64,000 bases of DNA from Ehretia macrophylla (GCA_037974665.1 CM075778.1:7491001-7555000); one strand, 5' to 3'. Positions 23,210-36,100 are shown, counted from the stretch's first letter. The notes: generated from the sequence alone by a model not told the origin. Numbers and translations: made by a program.

Positions 23210-23870
23210 TTCTGTTCTTTTTTGGCGCAGAGGCACAATTTGTGTAAGAAAGTTCTCTGACATGTACCTAATAAGGTTCATGCTGAGGCTAAAATTTTTA
23301 AACGGTGACACGTGTTATTGTCACAAGAAGGTCCCAGCATGTAAGTTAATTCCGTGGTCACCAATAAGCAAAATGTGGTTCATGCAGAGATGAGAAGAAT
23401 TGATGCTGTGAGGAGAATATATCTGAAAAGGTCTACAGGAAAGCAACCTTAAAGCTAACTTTGCTATGTTTGCATCAATGCTCCCTCATTTGCTTTATTC
23501 TTCTTTTAGCACATTCTTGATGAGTGCTGGAAAAGATATTTTTGGAGCAATTCATAATCCTTCTTTAATAGTATAAACCTTTTGATGAGTCGGTAGTTCA
23601 AAAGATCATGCAAGCTGCTTATTGTTGATATCGTAAATGTATATTAACAGTTGAGACACTTGGCAACCTGATCGCCCTCAAATCCCAAAAATTGAATCTG
23701 CTGAGAGTTGCTGAACATTGATGATTGAGAGCCAATTTATGCTTCTCAATTAGTAGAAGATTCAAAACTTTGTCGTACCTGGGTCCTGGCACAATAATGT
23801 GCCTTTCTTTTCAAAAGATGCTGTCATCTCCTTTAAGATGTTACTTCTTGGTTGTAAATGTAGTGGAAAA
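23210..23870 (+). pseudogene. Decayed multi-exon gene fragment, unrecognised
   Basis: A pyrimidine tract ending TTTTTTGGCGCAG (about 23230) looks like a 3' splice site, and CCAGCAT followed by GTAAGTTAATT (about 23335-23350) looks like a 5' splice site. The exon-like piece between them translates as HNLCKKVL, stop, HVPNKVHAEAKIFK. Downstream blocks read FASMLPHLLYSSFSTFLMSA and SVVQKIMQAAY, in frames separated by stops and shifts. This resembles a low-copy host gene that has decayed. Copia C would then sit in its former intron, immediately upstream. I do not recognise the family, and a degenerate transposon is possible. Confidence 0.35.
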
Positions 23871-23921
23871 TTTATGCTTATTGTGGTACTCATAGACCAC
23901 TTGACATGGAGACACCTCTTA

Positions 23922-24247
23922 GGGTATCCTTAGTAGAGTCTCTATTTTAAAGACTCTACTATCGTATAATTATTACGTAATATAGTTCATTTGGTGCAAC
24001 AAAAATTCATAAAGTAGAGATTAAAATCACCAAAAATGGATTCGGGTCTCTAAAAAGTACAGAGTCTCTAAAAATGTTAACAAATTTATTAACATTTTTA
24101 GAGACTCTGTACTTTTTAGAGACCCGGGCCTACTTTTGGTGATTTTAATCTCTACTTTATGAATTTTTGTTGCACCAAATGAACTATATTACGTAATAAT
24201 TATACGATAGTAGAGTCTCTATTTTAGAGACTCTACTAAGGACAGCC
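23922..24247. mobile_element. Tourist-like MITE (PIF/Harbinger), TSD TTA
   Basis: A nearly perfect long inverted repeat of 326 bp, with about 160-bp arms around an 8-base loop (CAAATTTA). The ends are GGGTATCCTTAGTAGAGTCT and, in reverse complement, GGCTGTCCTTAGTAGAGTCT. TTA flanks it at 23919-23921 and 24248-24250, the 3-bp duplication of PIF/Harbinger elements. It should fold into a near-perfect hairpin. Confidence 0.9.
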
Positions 24248-24254
24248 TTATTGA

Positions 24255-24399
24255 GGAATTTTTTTTTAAAAAGTCTGATTAACCGGTAAATTAGATTTTT
24301 TATTCACAAAATATGGAGGGCCAAACACATGTGGGGACTATTTATGTGAGTAAAAAATTTGACTGACCGATCAGTTAAGACTTTTTGAAAAAAATTTCC
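24255..24399. mobile_element. Small MITE abutting the Tourist-like MITE
   Basis: Inverted arms read GGAATTTTTTTTTAAAAAGTC and, in reverse complement, GGAAATTTTTTTCAAAAAGTC, with ACCGGTAA against ATCGGTCA further in. The direct repeat CCTTATTGAG surrounds it (24246-24255 and 24398-24407). This implies a 7- to 10-bp target duplication depending on where the end is placed, suggesting hAT or Mutator. It begins only a few bases after the TTA of the first MITE. Confidence 0.7.
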
Positions 24400-24407
24400 T
24401 TATTGAG

Positions 24408-26814
24408 AAAAGGTACCATGCTTTTGTTAGTATTGAATGAGATGTAAGTGACCAACAAAAAAAAAAAAGAGATGTAAGTAAAGAGCAATGGCAGAATGAG
24501 GCAATAGAGTTTAGAATAAACACTACAGTATTAGATTCATTCAATAATTAATTAGGGTTGAGGTATTTATCTATATATAAATTAATATTTATTTTAAGTA
24601 CATTATAATATAAATAGAGTTCTTCCGGCATGACTCCAGCCTCCATATAGTAAACATATATATAAAGTCCTTAAAGTATGACTCTTTTTCAATATAATAA
24701 TGACATAGTATACAAATGCAATCCACCTTACAGTTTATTTTATAGCAGTACCGTCATTCATCTTGTCATCAATTAAGCCACTAATTGATCATTGAAAATA
24801 AATACCAAACATATATTGAACTGAAATTTTTCTTATATGATATAACGATAGAAGTTAATAATCAAAGAGTTAAAAAAAGTACCTTTAAGGATAATACAAA
24901 ACTTTTGAAACACCATTAGTTATTGAAAATACAAACTGCCCCTAGCTAGCATCTCCGTTGATATTTGAACTCCAAGCAAAAGGAAAAAATAACAGAAGCT
25001 ACTCAATAAACGATGCATTGATATTCCCATTAGTGGCAAAAGCAAAAACAAATGATAAGCAAGCAATTATGAAGTTGTGCAGATTTTCACGAGAACTTCT
25101 TTGAGCACATGGCTTGCTTAGAGCCAGAAAAATTGAATCATTGGTGCTAAGATGTTCTTCTCAGGGTAGTGGGAAAGCAAAACTATAAAGTTACTTTTTT
25201 TTTTTTTTTTTAAATATGAAATTACAAAAATATATAGTAAAGGGTAGGCTAGGGTGTGCACATGCACAACTTGGCTAAAGTATGGCTCCGCCTATAAGTG
25301 TATGAAAATTCCTGCTATGTACGAGGTCTAAGAAAAAGTTGGATCTATTTTGATATATATTTGATAGTCTTAATTTACATTTTTGTGAGACATTATTTTC
25401 ACAACTCGAAGTTTCAGTTTAAATTTTTGTAAGAGATATATAATTTTTATGATTCAAACTCGTGGCTTGAACTCTCAGTTATTTGTGATTAATTTTACCG
25501 TTATATCAATATCCTCCACATAAAATGGGATGTAAGTACTTCTGGAAAATGATTCGAGTCTTGAGTGTAGTCTAAAATTTTGTTACTGTCAAATTTGTGA
25601 GGAGTCATTGTAGTATATAGGTTGTCTCATGGACTTTTTTTTTTTTTGGCCACGTGTCTCATGGACTTAACATAACAAAAAAGTGGTACAAAAGAAACTT
25701 GTAGCAAATTGAGAATATTAACGTCAGAAAATGTAAGGACATCGACAGCATATAAGTTGGAAATGTTGGTGATATAGATATGCCTAGAGGATATTTTCGA
25801 AAAAAAGTGAAGTGTAAACTTGAAGATTATAAAACTTGTACTTATTAACTAGATTTTGTTTCTAAAGAGCCTAACATTATTGTCCTGCTATACCCAATGG
25901 ATATTAATTCAACTGGAGAAGTGCATTTCACTCAGTAAATTTGGTATTGATACCTAACTTCGATTTATTTAGATAGAGACGGATTCAGAATTTTTACTCA
26001 ATAAGAGTGAAAAATACACAATTTAATAGTTATATATAAATAAGTCTTTTTTAGTGGTGATTAAATTAATTTTTCAGACTAAAAATGTTTTGAAGATACA
26101 AATATTTTCAAAAAGAAAAAAGAAAAATAAAATTGAGGTAAGAGGGAGCTCACTTATTAATATATCTGCCCTTGTTCCGACACTTTTTTTCTCTTTGTTT
26201 TTTTTTTTTTTTTTTCATAATTTGAGGTTTACAGTTTTCGATACTGTAATAAGCTGCGAGTATCTTCCAACATAACATATGAAGAATGATTTGATTTAAA
26301 TCCTTATATTCTTTTTTTTTCTAATTGGAATTTCTATTTTGAGTGCGTTCTTTGATCATGCGTCACTTGAGTTCACCGTAAGTAAAGATGTCATGTAAAA
26401 TAACCTCCACAATATTGAAATGACAGCTACAACAATAAATTCTGCCTTGGGAATTGGATACCATATTCTTGCTTTTCCAGGGAAATAAACAACCAATGTG
26501 ATTGGTCTCTTATGGATCTTGCATATGTCAAATTGTACATGTTAATATTATTCTCCACATGATATCAACGATAGAAGGAGCTCTATGAAGTAAACGCCAT
26601 AATTAGTGTTTTCTGACAAGTGCTTTAGAAATTAGTAAAATTAGTTAAAAGTTTATGTGTATTTAATTTGTCTGAAATTGAGTTAAAATACAAACTAACT
26701 TTTTAGAAGAGAGATTTTCACAAAACGTAATCCGAACAAGTTTAGACTTTAAATTAGGTATCTTTAGGGCATAGAAGTACTTTTGATGCTTTCGTTACGT
26801 TAAATTGGGGTCTG
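24408..26814. other. Intergenic DNA, no gene recognised
   Basis: AT-rich sequence with homopolymer T tracts (25193-25212, 25629-25646, 26200-26216) and a TGTGCACATGCACA palindrome near 25254. TATGGCTCCGCC near 25281 and GACGGATTCAGAATTTTTA near 25978 resemble ends of common plant MITEs, but boundaries are not visible. The reading frame at 26054-26275 is low-complexity. Confidence 0.4.
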
Positions 26815-27586
26815 GATAGGGTAGGTATAGTTAAAACTACTCGGGACCTACCCGAACTTTTGTCTCCAAAGTGAATTTTCAGGGCCTAAATAGGTATTTT
26901 TTGGTCTTCCTAAAAATGTAGAATGATTGATTTGTGAATTTGGTATCTCGAATTTTATGTGGGAGTAGAAATGGTATAGTTAACAAAGGGGAAAAAGTGA
27001 TAATGATTGCTTTTGTGTTTGCATGAGTTTGTAGTTGCTTGATAGGAGTTTATATACATGGTAAAGATATGTTTAAGCTATCTATAGAGTTTTGTGGAAA
27101 AGTATGGTGTTTGTCTCTTTTATGATTATATAGCTATTTCGTGTATATTAGGCTTATATTATGTTTATTTGCGATGGCGGCCTACTTTGTCTTCCTTCTA
27201 ATGTGATATTTGAAAATCTTGATTCTTGTGAACTTGATTCGGGGTTGCGCAACCTTTTCGGACATGGTAGCGTCGAGATCAAAAGCCTGCACACAATAAG
27301 TATAACCCCATAATAATACATCAGCTCCATCCGTCCAATTTTTCCTAGTCTCAAGGCCATCTGAGCCTTAGACAAAACATAAACACACGAGCATGCCATG
27401 ATACAACCTTTGAAACTCTAGGTTACAAGAGAGCTTATCATACCACTCTAACTACATTCACAAGCTTTACTTATGATAAGTTCACCTAAAAATTTTTCCT
27501 AAAAATTTTGTGATCGGGTTTGGATTTGGGTTGAAAATAGCATGGTGAATAGAAGTCCCAGTACCGTGAGGGATCGGGGCTTTACA
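26815..27586 (+). mobile_element. Gypsy LTR fragment, internally deleted
   Basis: From 26864 the sequence follows the opening of the window (CTCCAAAG, then TTTTCA(A/G)GGCCTA, GTTAACAAAGGGGAAAAA, CGGGGTTGCGCAACC). Near 27280 it jumps to the LTR end, GTGAGGGATCGGGGCTTTACA, which closes at 27586. It belongs to the same family as 1-1391 and the solo LTR at 39706-47916. No target duplication was found. Confidence 0.65.
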
Positions 27587-28545
27587 GGTGGGGTTGGGGT
27601 AGTGTAAGAGGTTGGGTTAGAGTGGGTGAATGGAGGGTACAATGAGTGAAAAAATATTTTCTTCTTCCAAAGGATATGAAAATATTTTCCACTCATTTTA
27701 ACTAAATATTTTCTTTTGACCGGAAAATATTTTTCGGTTGAAAATTTTTCAGTGTTACCAAACAACTAAAAATCAGGAATTCATTTTCCAAGAAAATACT
27801 TTACGGCAAACAAACGAAACAAAAGAGTGGAAAATATTTTCATGTCTTTTGGAATAAGAAAATATTTTTCACGCACTCCACCCCACCTTCACTTACCTCG
27901 ACCCCACCCCCCACCCCACTCGCGTCACTTTTTTAATTAATTATTATTAAATAAAAATTAATCTATTTAATAATAAAAATAACTAATTTTAATTTAATGA
28001 CTAAGTAATTAATTAAATTAATAATTAAAAATTATATTTAATAAATTAATATTAATAATAAATAATTAATTAACTAAATTAATAATTAAAAAATTATATT
28101 TAATTAATATTCATTTATTAGCTATTAATTAATTATTAAACTAACTTAGTTTTAAATTAATAATTTTATAAATCAATAATAATTGATTGAATAATTATTA
28201 TTAATTTATGAATTTATTAATCAATTAATTTATTTATTATATATTAATTAATTTTTAAAATTTTTATTACTAAGTAATAATTTTAATAAATTAATTAGTT
28301 AATAGTGATTAATTATTAATAATTTTAAAAAATTAATAAGCTAATAATTTTAAAAAATTAATAAGCTAATAATTTTAAAAAATTAATAAGCTAATAATTT
28401 TAATCAATTTTTTACTATTAATTAAATCTAAACACTAGAAAACAATCAAACACAAAAAAATATTTTTTTTTTCAAAAAAATATTTTCCCTGTAAAAAAAA
28501 TTTCACCAGCAAATGAATTTACGACAAACAAATGGAGCCTAACAT
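27587..28545. mobile_element. AT-rich MITE-like element with 25-bp tandem repeats
   Basis: Both sides are rich in GAAAATATTTTCC-type motifs and in the block TTTACGACAAACAAATGGAGCC (28520-28541), which resembles TTTACGGCAAACAAACGAAAC at 27801. The core (27930-28440) is over 85% AT. It contains a 25-bp tandem repeat, TAATAATTTTAAAAAATTAATAAGC, about three and a half times at 28316-28403. The ends are not sharply defined. Confidence 0.5.
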
Positions 28546-28726
28546 TTCAGAAGATTTACTGAAGGAAGGATCTACTACTCTCCGGGGTAGGTTTTTCTAC
28601 CAACACACAAGAGAAAGTGATGGGGAAAGAGAATCAAAATTTGGGACGACAGAAGAAAAACATAACCTTCTTCTAAACCACCCTGTTCTCATACTATGCT
28701 TTTAGTTGTTAATAAATTAGTAGATG

Positions 28727-28907
28727 GGTGAATGTGATATGCTCTCGAGTTCGATTCATATAACTTATTTTAAGCAATTTTGATTGAACTAATACATGTA
28801 TTGGGACGTACCACTACACCCAGAGATTTATTAGGGGTGGGTCGGGCTCCACCGATCTCTGGTAGTCGGATCCGTCAACTGGGTTCCCACATCATTAAAA
28901 AAAAAAA
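28727..28907 (+). mobile_element. tRNA-derived SINE with poly(A) tail
   Basis: A 181-bp element with a polymerase III box B-like GAGTTCGATTC near 28749 and a terminal A run (about 28896-28907). A perfect 13-bp target duplication, AAATTAGTAGATG, flanks it at 28714-28726 and 28908-28920. The body shares GGGACG(T/C)ACC, AGAGATTTA/GGAGATTTA and CACATCATT-type tail motifs with the SINE at 56547. Confidence 0.85.
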
Positions 28908-29144
28908 AAATTAGTAGATGTGACCGCACGTTTACAAAAGATAAAAACACTAGTGAGAATTAAAGCTCTATATGATATACCCCTCCCTCTCTCTCTCTCA
29001 TCACTTGGGTGTGGCAGAGGAATAAAGGTTGTTTTTCTTGTCGAACAATTAATGATCATCTTCTTTTAACATTTCAGCTGGAGTTGCTGCTTGAAGATTG
29101 AAGAAGAAGCAAGTATACAGAAAGACATAACAAGGACCACTTTT

Positions 29145-29264
29145 ATGCATATGCTAAAGATCATTTATCAATCATTAATGAGATTTTTCTTCACCTTGTT
29201 TTTTCTTTTTCCTTATTTGGTTACTCCTTATGACACTTCTACCATTTGGTTTGTGCACTTCTAG
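29145..29264 (+). CDS. Small signal-peptide-like open reading frame
   Basis: A 39-codon frame starts at ATG 29145 (a second in-frame ATG is at 29151). It encodes a short basic start, then a strongly hydrophobic run (FFFTLFFLFPYLV) ending near TPYDTS, like a secretion signal. After the TAG at 29262 the same frame stays open to TAA 29379-29381 and gives SPPNPTYQYSKDFSPYN and later SRRRASEFEY. The TAG is preceded by TTTGTGCACTTCTAG, which could instead be a 3' splice site. A TATA-like CTATATGA (about 28969) and a CT-rich stretch (28983-29001) precede it. I recognise no known peptide-hormone motif. It may be chance. Confidence 0.25.
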   Translation: MHMLKIIYQSLMRFFFTLFFLFPYLVTPYDTSTIWFVHF

Positions 29265-29384
29265 ATACTCTCTCCACCAAATCCCACTTACCAATATTCG
29301 AAGGATTTTTCCCCTTACAATGTTGTTTTGCCCTTCTCTAGAAGAAGGGCGAGTGAATTTGAATATTCTCGTAATTTATAATTT

Positions 29385-30700
29385 TATGAGATGTGTCTAA
29401 TGATAATAAATTGTTTAAATTATTTCATAATAATTATATAAACAGACCATTGACTCTATATTATGAGGAAATTTGAATCCAAAAAAAGGGCAGGGGTGCA
29501 TGGGGAATGGGGAAGAGGGGTGCGGGGGGTTATAGTTATCGGCGGAGCCAAGTAGACCCTGAAATTTGAAAAGAAAAAATCTTCTTCTTTTTGGGTACCC
29601 TCTTATTTTTATTCTTTCTCTTTCCTCGTACTATTCTCTCTTCATTTTTTAATTTTGTTCTCTTATTCTTAAATAGGTTTTCCATTTATTTTTTATATTT
29701 TGGAGACTATTTGTGTTTATCATTGTACTGAATTTTGATTCATTTATTTTTGTAATGATTTTAATATTTAAGTTAAATTTTTCTAGTTTAATTGTATATT
29801 TATTTCAATTTTAATTTTTTTGAATATTTTTAGATTTTAATTTTATTTTTAATTGACTATTTTGTGTCTTTAATTAAACAATTCGGATGCGAATGCCCGC
29901 GAATTCTTTATTTTTAAATATTATGATCTCTTATCATCAAAATCATGATTCCAAGCATAAAGATAATAATTTTTTTTTTTGTAAAGAGTAAATGCCATTG
30001 GTGGTCCCATATATTTAGAGATTTTGATACTTTAGTCCTGAATCTTTCAAAATGATCGTTTTAATCTTTAATATATTTTAAATGTGATGTCGTTGGTTCA
30101 GCTAATTTAAATCGATAACGCTTTTAACACATGATCCATTGTTCTGAAGGATTTTTTCCTTGTGGGTCTGACTTCTGCCTAACCGATTCTAACATAAGGT
30201 TGAGTTTTATATGCATGCAGAGTTCAACCACACATCCAAGCAGCATTTTCATTTGCGTGCATTTACGAATAAAGGAAGGTTTATGATTTGAAAGGAGCAT
30301 ATGACATAACAGTGTGTTTCATTCGATATGTTGTAAAAATCAATATCAATCTCTTTGAAAAGTTAATGGAGCCATAGTGAACCACATTAAATCTTGTCTA
30401 CTCCTCTTCATTATTTTGTCCTTGTTATCCTAATTAACCCTCCATCCAAAAATCCAATGAGATTCCATTTTGTTTTTTTTTTAAACCAAAAATGGAAAGA
30501 GAGTTTTATGCTTGGGCAATTCTTTAGTCCATAAAAGATGTGTATACGTATATGTTCCAAAATACTGAGACACATTACAAATATGTCGACATCTCCTTTT
30601 TGGAGTAGAATAAGTTCAAAGTTGCGTGTTATGTGTAGAATGGCTTCCGAAGGTCACTCTCATGGCTTATGTAGTGAAGTGCTGGAGATTACAGCTTACG
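29385..30700. other. Intergenic DNA with MITE-end fragments
   Basis: No gene is supported. ATCGGCGGAGCCAAGTAGACC near 29540 and AAATGCCATTGGTGGTCCCA near 29990 resemble ends of common plant non-autonomous DNA elements. The 62-codon frame at 30538-30726 has no recognisable product. Confidence 0.4.
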
Positions 30701-30708
30701 CGTCAGTC

Positions 30709-30954
30709 AGGGGCGGAGGTACTTAGAGGTAAGTGGGGGCTACAATGGAGGTACTTAGGGGTCAGTGGGGTTGTAACTCTCACTGGCTTAGAATAACGTT
30801 AAAAATTTTATATAGTTTTTTGAAAAAAAATTGAATATTTATGTATTTTTAGTTAAAAAAATTAATTAGTCCTCACTGAAAAAAAAAATGTACTCATATA
30901 GTTAAAAATTTATTTATTTTAACTCCCACTGAGAAGATTTTACCTCCGCCATTG
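30709..30954. mobile_element. hAT-like MITE
   Basis: Ends are CAGGGGCGGAGGTA and, in reverse complement, CAATGGCGGAGGTA, the CA..GGCGGA style of plant hAT elements. Flanks share CGCGTCA (30700-30706 and 30955-30961), close to an 8-bp duplication but offset by a base or two. Inside the left end GGAGGTACTTAG(A/G)GGT is duplicated, about 34 bp apart. Confidence 0.6.
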
Positions 30955-31777
30955 CGCGTCACCCCTTGAACTGTAATTAAATATTATTCTAAATTTGGGG
31001 GGCTTTGCCGATAAAGAGGCATCACAAGAAATAACAAGCAAGAACCGGTAGAATGCTCTAATAATAACCTATTGTAACTAAATATTATTTTAAATTCAAA
31101 CCATGGTTTTGGCTTTTATTATAGCGGGAAAACAAAAGCATCACAACAAATAAAAACATCCAATCACCTCATTGAACATAATTTGCATCATCAGGTACAA
31201 GAAAGTTGGTAGGTAGTAATTGATGCGAATTTTTAGATTTTATCATAGGCACACATTCTTGCACGATAATACAAGCTAAGCTCTCTGGCAATGTTCGAAT
31301 TCATTTAGTGTGGTAATTTATATGTTGAAATAGGTTAAGAATGTAATGATATTTTTCAGTTTTATTTTTATTTTTATGTTTGATATAAGATAATCAATCT
31401 AAAAAGTTCATTCCCTAAGAATTTCATATGTGTTGTCACAGTCATTAATCTCTATAATATCTCTGATATTGAACCCCACTGCTCATTGGTATTCGTTTAT
31501 CTCCACTATTTATCTATAATGTCACTTGACTCTTATCACTTCCCATTGCTTCCCTATGTACTATATGGATCACTGTTATTATCCGCCTGTCCTGTAATAT
31601 TTAATTAGTCTTTAATCTATTATTGCAACTGTGTTGTTCTCTATCAATATTGACTCCATCTACTTGTGTTCCTTGACTTCAAACTGTACTATTTCATATT
31701 AATATTAATTTAATGCATTCTTTGTTAACGAGGCAATACTAGAATGTTTGTTATTGCTATTAGCGTCGTCTATTACT
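30955..31777. other. Intergenic DNA, nothing recognised
   Basis: AT-rich sequence without supported genes or repeats. Confidence 0.4.
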
Positions 31778-32873
31778 TTAGGTAGCGATTAGTATATTAG
31801 AATAAGATTTGGAATGTAATAACATTCTCAACTCTTTTTTATTTTCATGCTTGGTATGAAGTAAGGAACTTGGGACTCTCATTCTCAAGGTAATCTCATT
31901 CCCCCGTATATGGGAATAGTTATTCCAACAGAAAGAAATTGGAATGGACCAATCTCATGTGTTTGAGAATAAACTTTACTACCATACCCTTATATTTCAA
32001 AAATAAAAATAATAATAATAACAAAAATAATAATAAAAATAACAATAATAATAACAATAATAATAACTAAGAAATATAATAATTATTATTATTATAAAAT
32101 ACTAATTATTATTATATAATAATAATACTAATAAAGAATAATAATAATTATTATCATTATTTATAATTATTATTATTATTATAAAAATATTATTTTTATA
32201 ATAATAATAATTATTATTATTATTATTCTAAAAATAAAAATAAAAGTAATAATAATAATAATAATCAATAAAATTAAAATAAAAATAATAATAAAAATAA
32301 TAATATTGATTGAAATAATAAAAATAATAATAATAAATAAAATAATAATAAAAATTAAAAATAAATATAAATATATTGATTAAAATGATGGTGATGATGA
32401 TTATTATTATTATTATTAGTAATAATTATAATAATAATAACACTGATAATAAAGAAAATGATAATAATAATAAAGTAAAATAATAATGATAAAAATAAAT
32501 TATAATGGTAGTAATAATAATAATAATAATAATAATTGTTGTTGTTGTTATTGTTACTATTAATTTTTTTTTGTTATTATTATTATTATAATTGTTTATT
32601 GTTGTTGTTGTTTTTATTATTATTATCATTATTATTTATTATGTTTATGTTGTTTATGGTTATATTCATGTTTTTTTTATTTTTAATACTATAATAATAA
32701 AATGGTAATCCTGTCATATTATATAAGGCATTCTCATTACTACTATTCATTCCTAGAACATACCAAGCATGTCATTTACAATCTCAAGTTCATTCCGTTC
32801 TCAGTTTCATTCCATTCATTATCTCATTCTATTCATGTCTAAATTCATTCTAATATATCAATCGCTTCCTTAG
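31778..32873. mobile_element. AAT-rich DNA element, copy 1
   Basis: Imperfect terminal inverted repeats: TTAGGTAGCGATTAGTATAT at the left, and CTAAGGAAGCGATTGATATA in reverse complement at the right. Between them lie blocks of a recurrent family (CATGCTTGGTATGAAGTAAG, CATTCCTAGAACATACCAAGC) around an AAT microsatellite core. Related copies are at 53117-53455 and inside the AHP gene at 62555-63192. The superfamily is unclear because no target duplication is obvious. The Asn/Ile/Leu-rich frame at 32426-32629 is microsatellite translation. Confidence 0.7.
31998..32640. repeat. AAT/ATT microsatellite core
   Basis: Long interrupted runs of AAT, ATA and ATT trinucleotides form the centre of the surrounding DNA element. 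The strand bias switches several times, giving many small inverted repeats. Confidence 0.9.
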
Positions 32874-33156
32874 TGATTGATTTGTAGTCCTTGATCATAT
32901 CAATTATTGTGATTCTCATCCTTTCTTATTCATTATTTCTTTTTAGAACAAGTTCTTTTTCTGAGCTTTTATTTGCTCACAGTATGTATTCCACCTACTT
33001 TCTTTGTATATAGAGCAAAGTAAGCATGTCAAGTTTGGGAAGGGTAGTCAAACCCAGGCATGACGATTTGCTATAGATTAGAGACCTATTTTATCTTACT
33101 CTCCATTAGCGTTCGATCTGAATGATTATTTACAGTGTTCGGAATTAAATGTAATA

Positions 33157-36100
33157 CACTACTAGAAAACTTGAAATGGACGACAGAATTTAGCAACGGC
33201 AAAAAGTTCGTCACTACTTAATGACGGATTTATCAACAGAAAATATTCAATCACTAATTCGTGACGAATTAACGACGGCTTTGCAACGGAAAAACTTTAT
33301 AACTAAATTTCGTCACTAACTCCTCGTAAAATCATAACAGATTAGTAACGACCAATAAATTTGTGGCGGAATAGTGACGACATATCCTATTCTTCTCGCT
33401 AAATCTATCACTAATTAGCGACAGATTTAGTGAGGGACTCTCACACTTCCCTCACTAAATCCGTCACTAATTAATGACGAATTAAATGAGGGACTCTCGG
33501 GTTTTCCTCGCTAAATCCGTCACTAATTAATGACGAATTAAATGAGGGACTCTCGGGTTTTCCTCGCTAAATCCGTCACTAATTAGCTAGGGATTTAGCA
33601 AGGGATTCTCACACTTCTCTCGCTAAATTCGTCACTAATACTAATTAGTGACGGATTTAGCGAGGAAAATAAGTAACAATATAATAATAATCAATTAAAA
33701 TAATTGTTGAGTATTGTATGTTATTTCTAAGCTTAGTAAAAGTATAGACGAGTTGACGTAATCACATGTTGAGTATTGTACCTAGGTTTAGACCATGAAA
33801 TATAAAGGATTTGATGTAATCACATGTTGCTGTCTATAATACAAACTATAAATAATTATAACTCATTTCATCCGATTTTGGCGATTCTCACTCTGAAAGT
33901 GGTTCGGACATCAAATGAAGTTAAAAAATACATGTTCATATTGTCAACGGACCGTAAGATGCATTTTATAAGAAATCATGACTTGTAACATTTATTTTTT
34001 AAAGTACTTTTTCACTAATTATAATTAACGACGGAATATCAAGTTTTTCTCGCTAAATTCGTCACTAATTAGCGACGAATTCTCACACTTTCCTCGTTAA
34101 ATTTGTCACTAATTAGCAACGGATTTAGTGAGGGACTCTCGGGTTTCCCTCGCTAAAACCGTCACTAATACTAATTAGCGAGAGTTTTAGCGAGGGACTC
34201 TCACACTTACCTCACTAAATTCGTCACCAATATTAATTAGCGATAGATTTAGCGAGAGAAATGAGTAACAATATAAAAAATAATTAATTATAATAATTAT
34301 TGAGTATTGTACGTTATTTCTAAGCCTAGTAAAAGTATAGACGAGTTGAATTAGCGACGAAATTTAGAAAAAATTTAAAAATAATAAATAAAATAAACTC
34401 AATTTTATCGATTCTCATTATGAAAATGGTCCGGAGATCAAATTAAGTTGAAAAATACTTGTTCATATTGTCAACGGAGTGTAAGATACATTTTATAAGA
34501 AATTATGATTTGTAATATTTATTCTTTGAGGTAAATACTTATTTCTGTCAATAATTAGCGATAGATTTAGCGATGGCATCTCATATTTCCATCGCTAAAT
34601 CCGTTACTAATTCTAATTAGCGACGGACTTTATTAAAAACATAAAAATAAGCAATTAAAATAAACATTGAGTACTATACATTATTGGTAACTCTAGTAAA
34701 CTATAGAATATTTAATTTTTAACATAAACATAGATCTAGAAAAAGAGAATACAAAGGATTTGACATAATCAATGTTGATATCTATAATGCAAACTATAAA
34801 CAATTATAACTCAATTCATCTGATCTTGTTGATTTTTTCACTGAAAGTGGCTCGGACATCAAATTAAGTTGGAAAATACTTGTTCATATTGATGACGGAG
34901 GGTAAAATGCATTTTATAAGAAATTATGATTTGTAACGTTTATCTTTTGAGGTAAATACTTATTTTCGTCACTAATTTCATCACTAATTAGTGATGGATT
35001 TAGCGACGGCATCTCATATTTTTATCGACTAATTCTAATTAGCAATGAAATTTATTAAAAACATAAAAATAAGCAATTAAAATAAACATCGAGTACTATA
35101 CTTTATTGGTAAGCCTAGTAAACTATAATCATAGGTCCAGAAGATAGAATACAAAGGATTTGGCATAATCAATGTTGGTATCTATAATGTGAACTATAAA
35201 CAATTATAACTCAATTCATCTGTTCTTGTTGATTTTTACACTGAAAGGGTATCGGACATCAAATTAAGTTAGAAAATATTTGTTCATATTGATGAATGAG
35301 TGTAAGATGCATTTGATAAGAAATTATGATTTGTAACGATTACCTTTTGAGGTAAATACTTATTTCCATCACTAATTAGCGACAGCATCTCATATTTCTC
35401 TCGCTAAATCTGTCACTAATTAGCAACGAACTTGGCATCGGCATCTCATATTTTCATCGCTAAATCCGTCACTAATTCTAATTAGTGACGGACTTTATTA
35501 AAAATATAAAAATAAGCAATTAAAATAAACATTGAGTACTATACGTTATTGGTAAGCCTAATAAACTATAGAGTACTTAATTTTTAACATAATCATAAGT
35601 CCTACTCATAGAATACAAAGGATTTGACATAATCAATGTTGGTCTCTATAATGTGAATTATAAACAATTATAACTCAATTCATCTAATCTTGTCTATTTT
35701 TACACTAAAAGTGGCTCGGACATCAAATTAAGTTAGAAAATATTTGTTCATATTGATGAGGGAGTGTAAGATGCATTTCATAAGAAATTATGATTTGTAA
35801 CAATTATATTTTTAGGTAAATACTTATTTTCGTTACTAATTAGCGACGAATTTAGCGACGACATCTCATATTTTTCTTACTAAATTGGTCACTAATTAGC
35901 GACGGACTTAGCGACGGCATCTCATAATTCCCTCGCTAAATTCGTCACTAATTAGTGACGAATTTAACGACGGCATCTTATATTTTCCTCGCTAAATTCA
36001 TCACTAATTAGCGACAAAAATTAGTAAAAACATAAAACTAAGCAATTAAAATAAACATTAAGTATTATACGTTATTGGTAAGCGTAGTAAACTATAGAAT

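Noticed and set aside
32426-32629. 67-codon frame rich in Ile, Thr and Asn
   Set aside because: It is a translation of the AAT microsatellite core; no protein-like composition. The same holds for 62847-63050.
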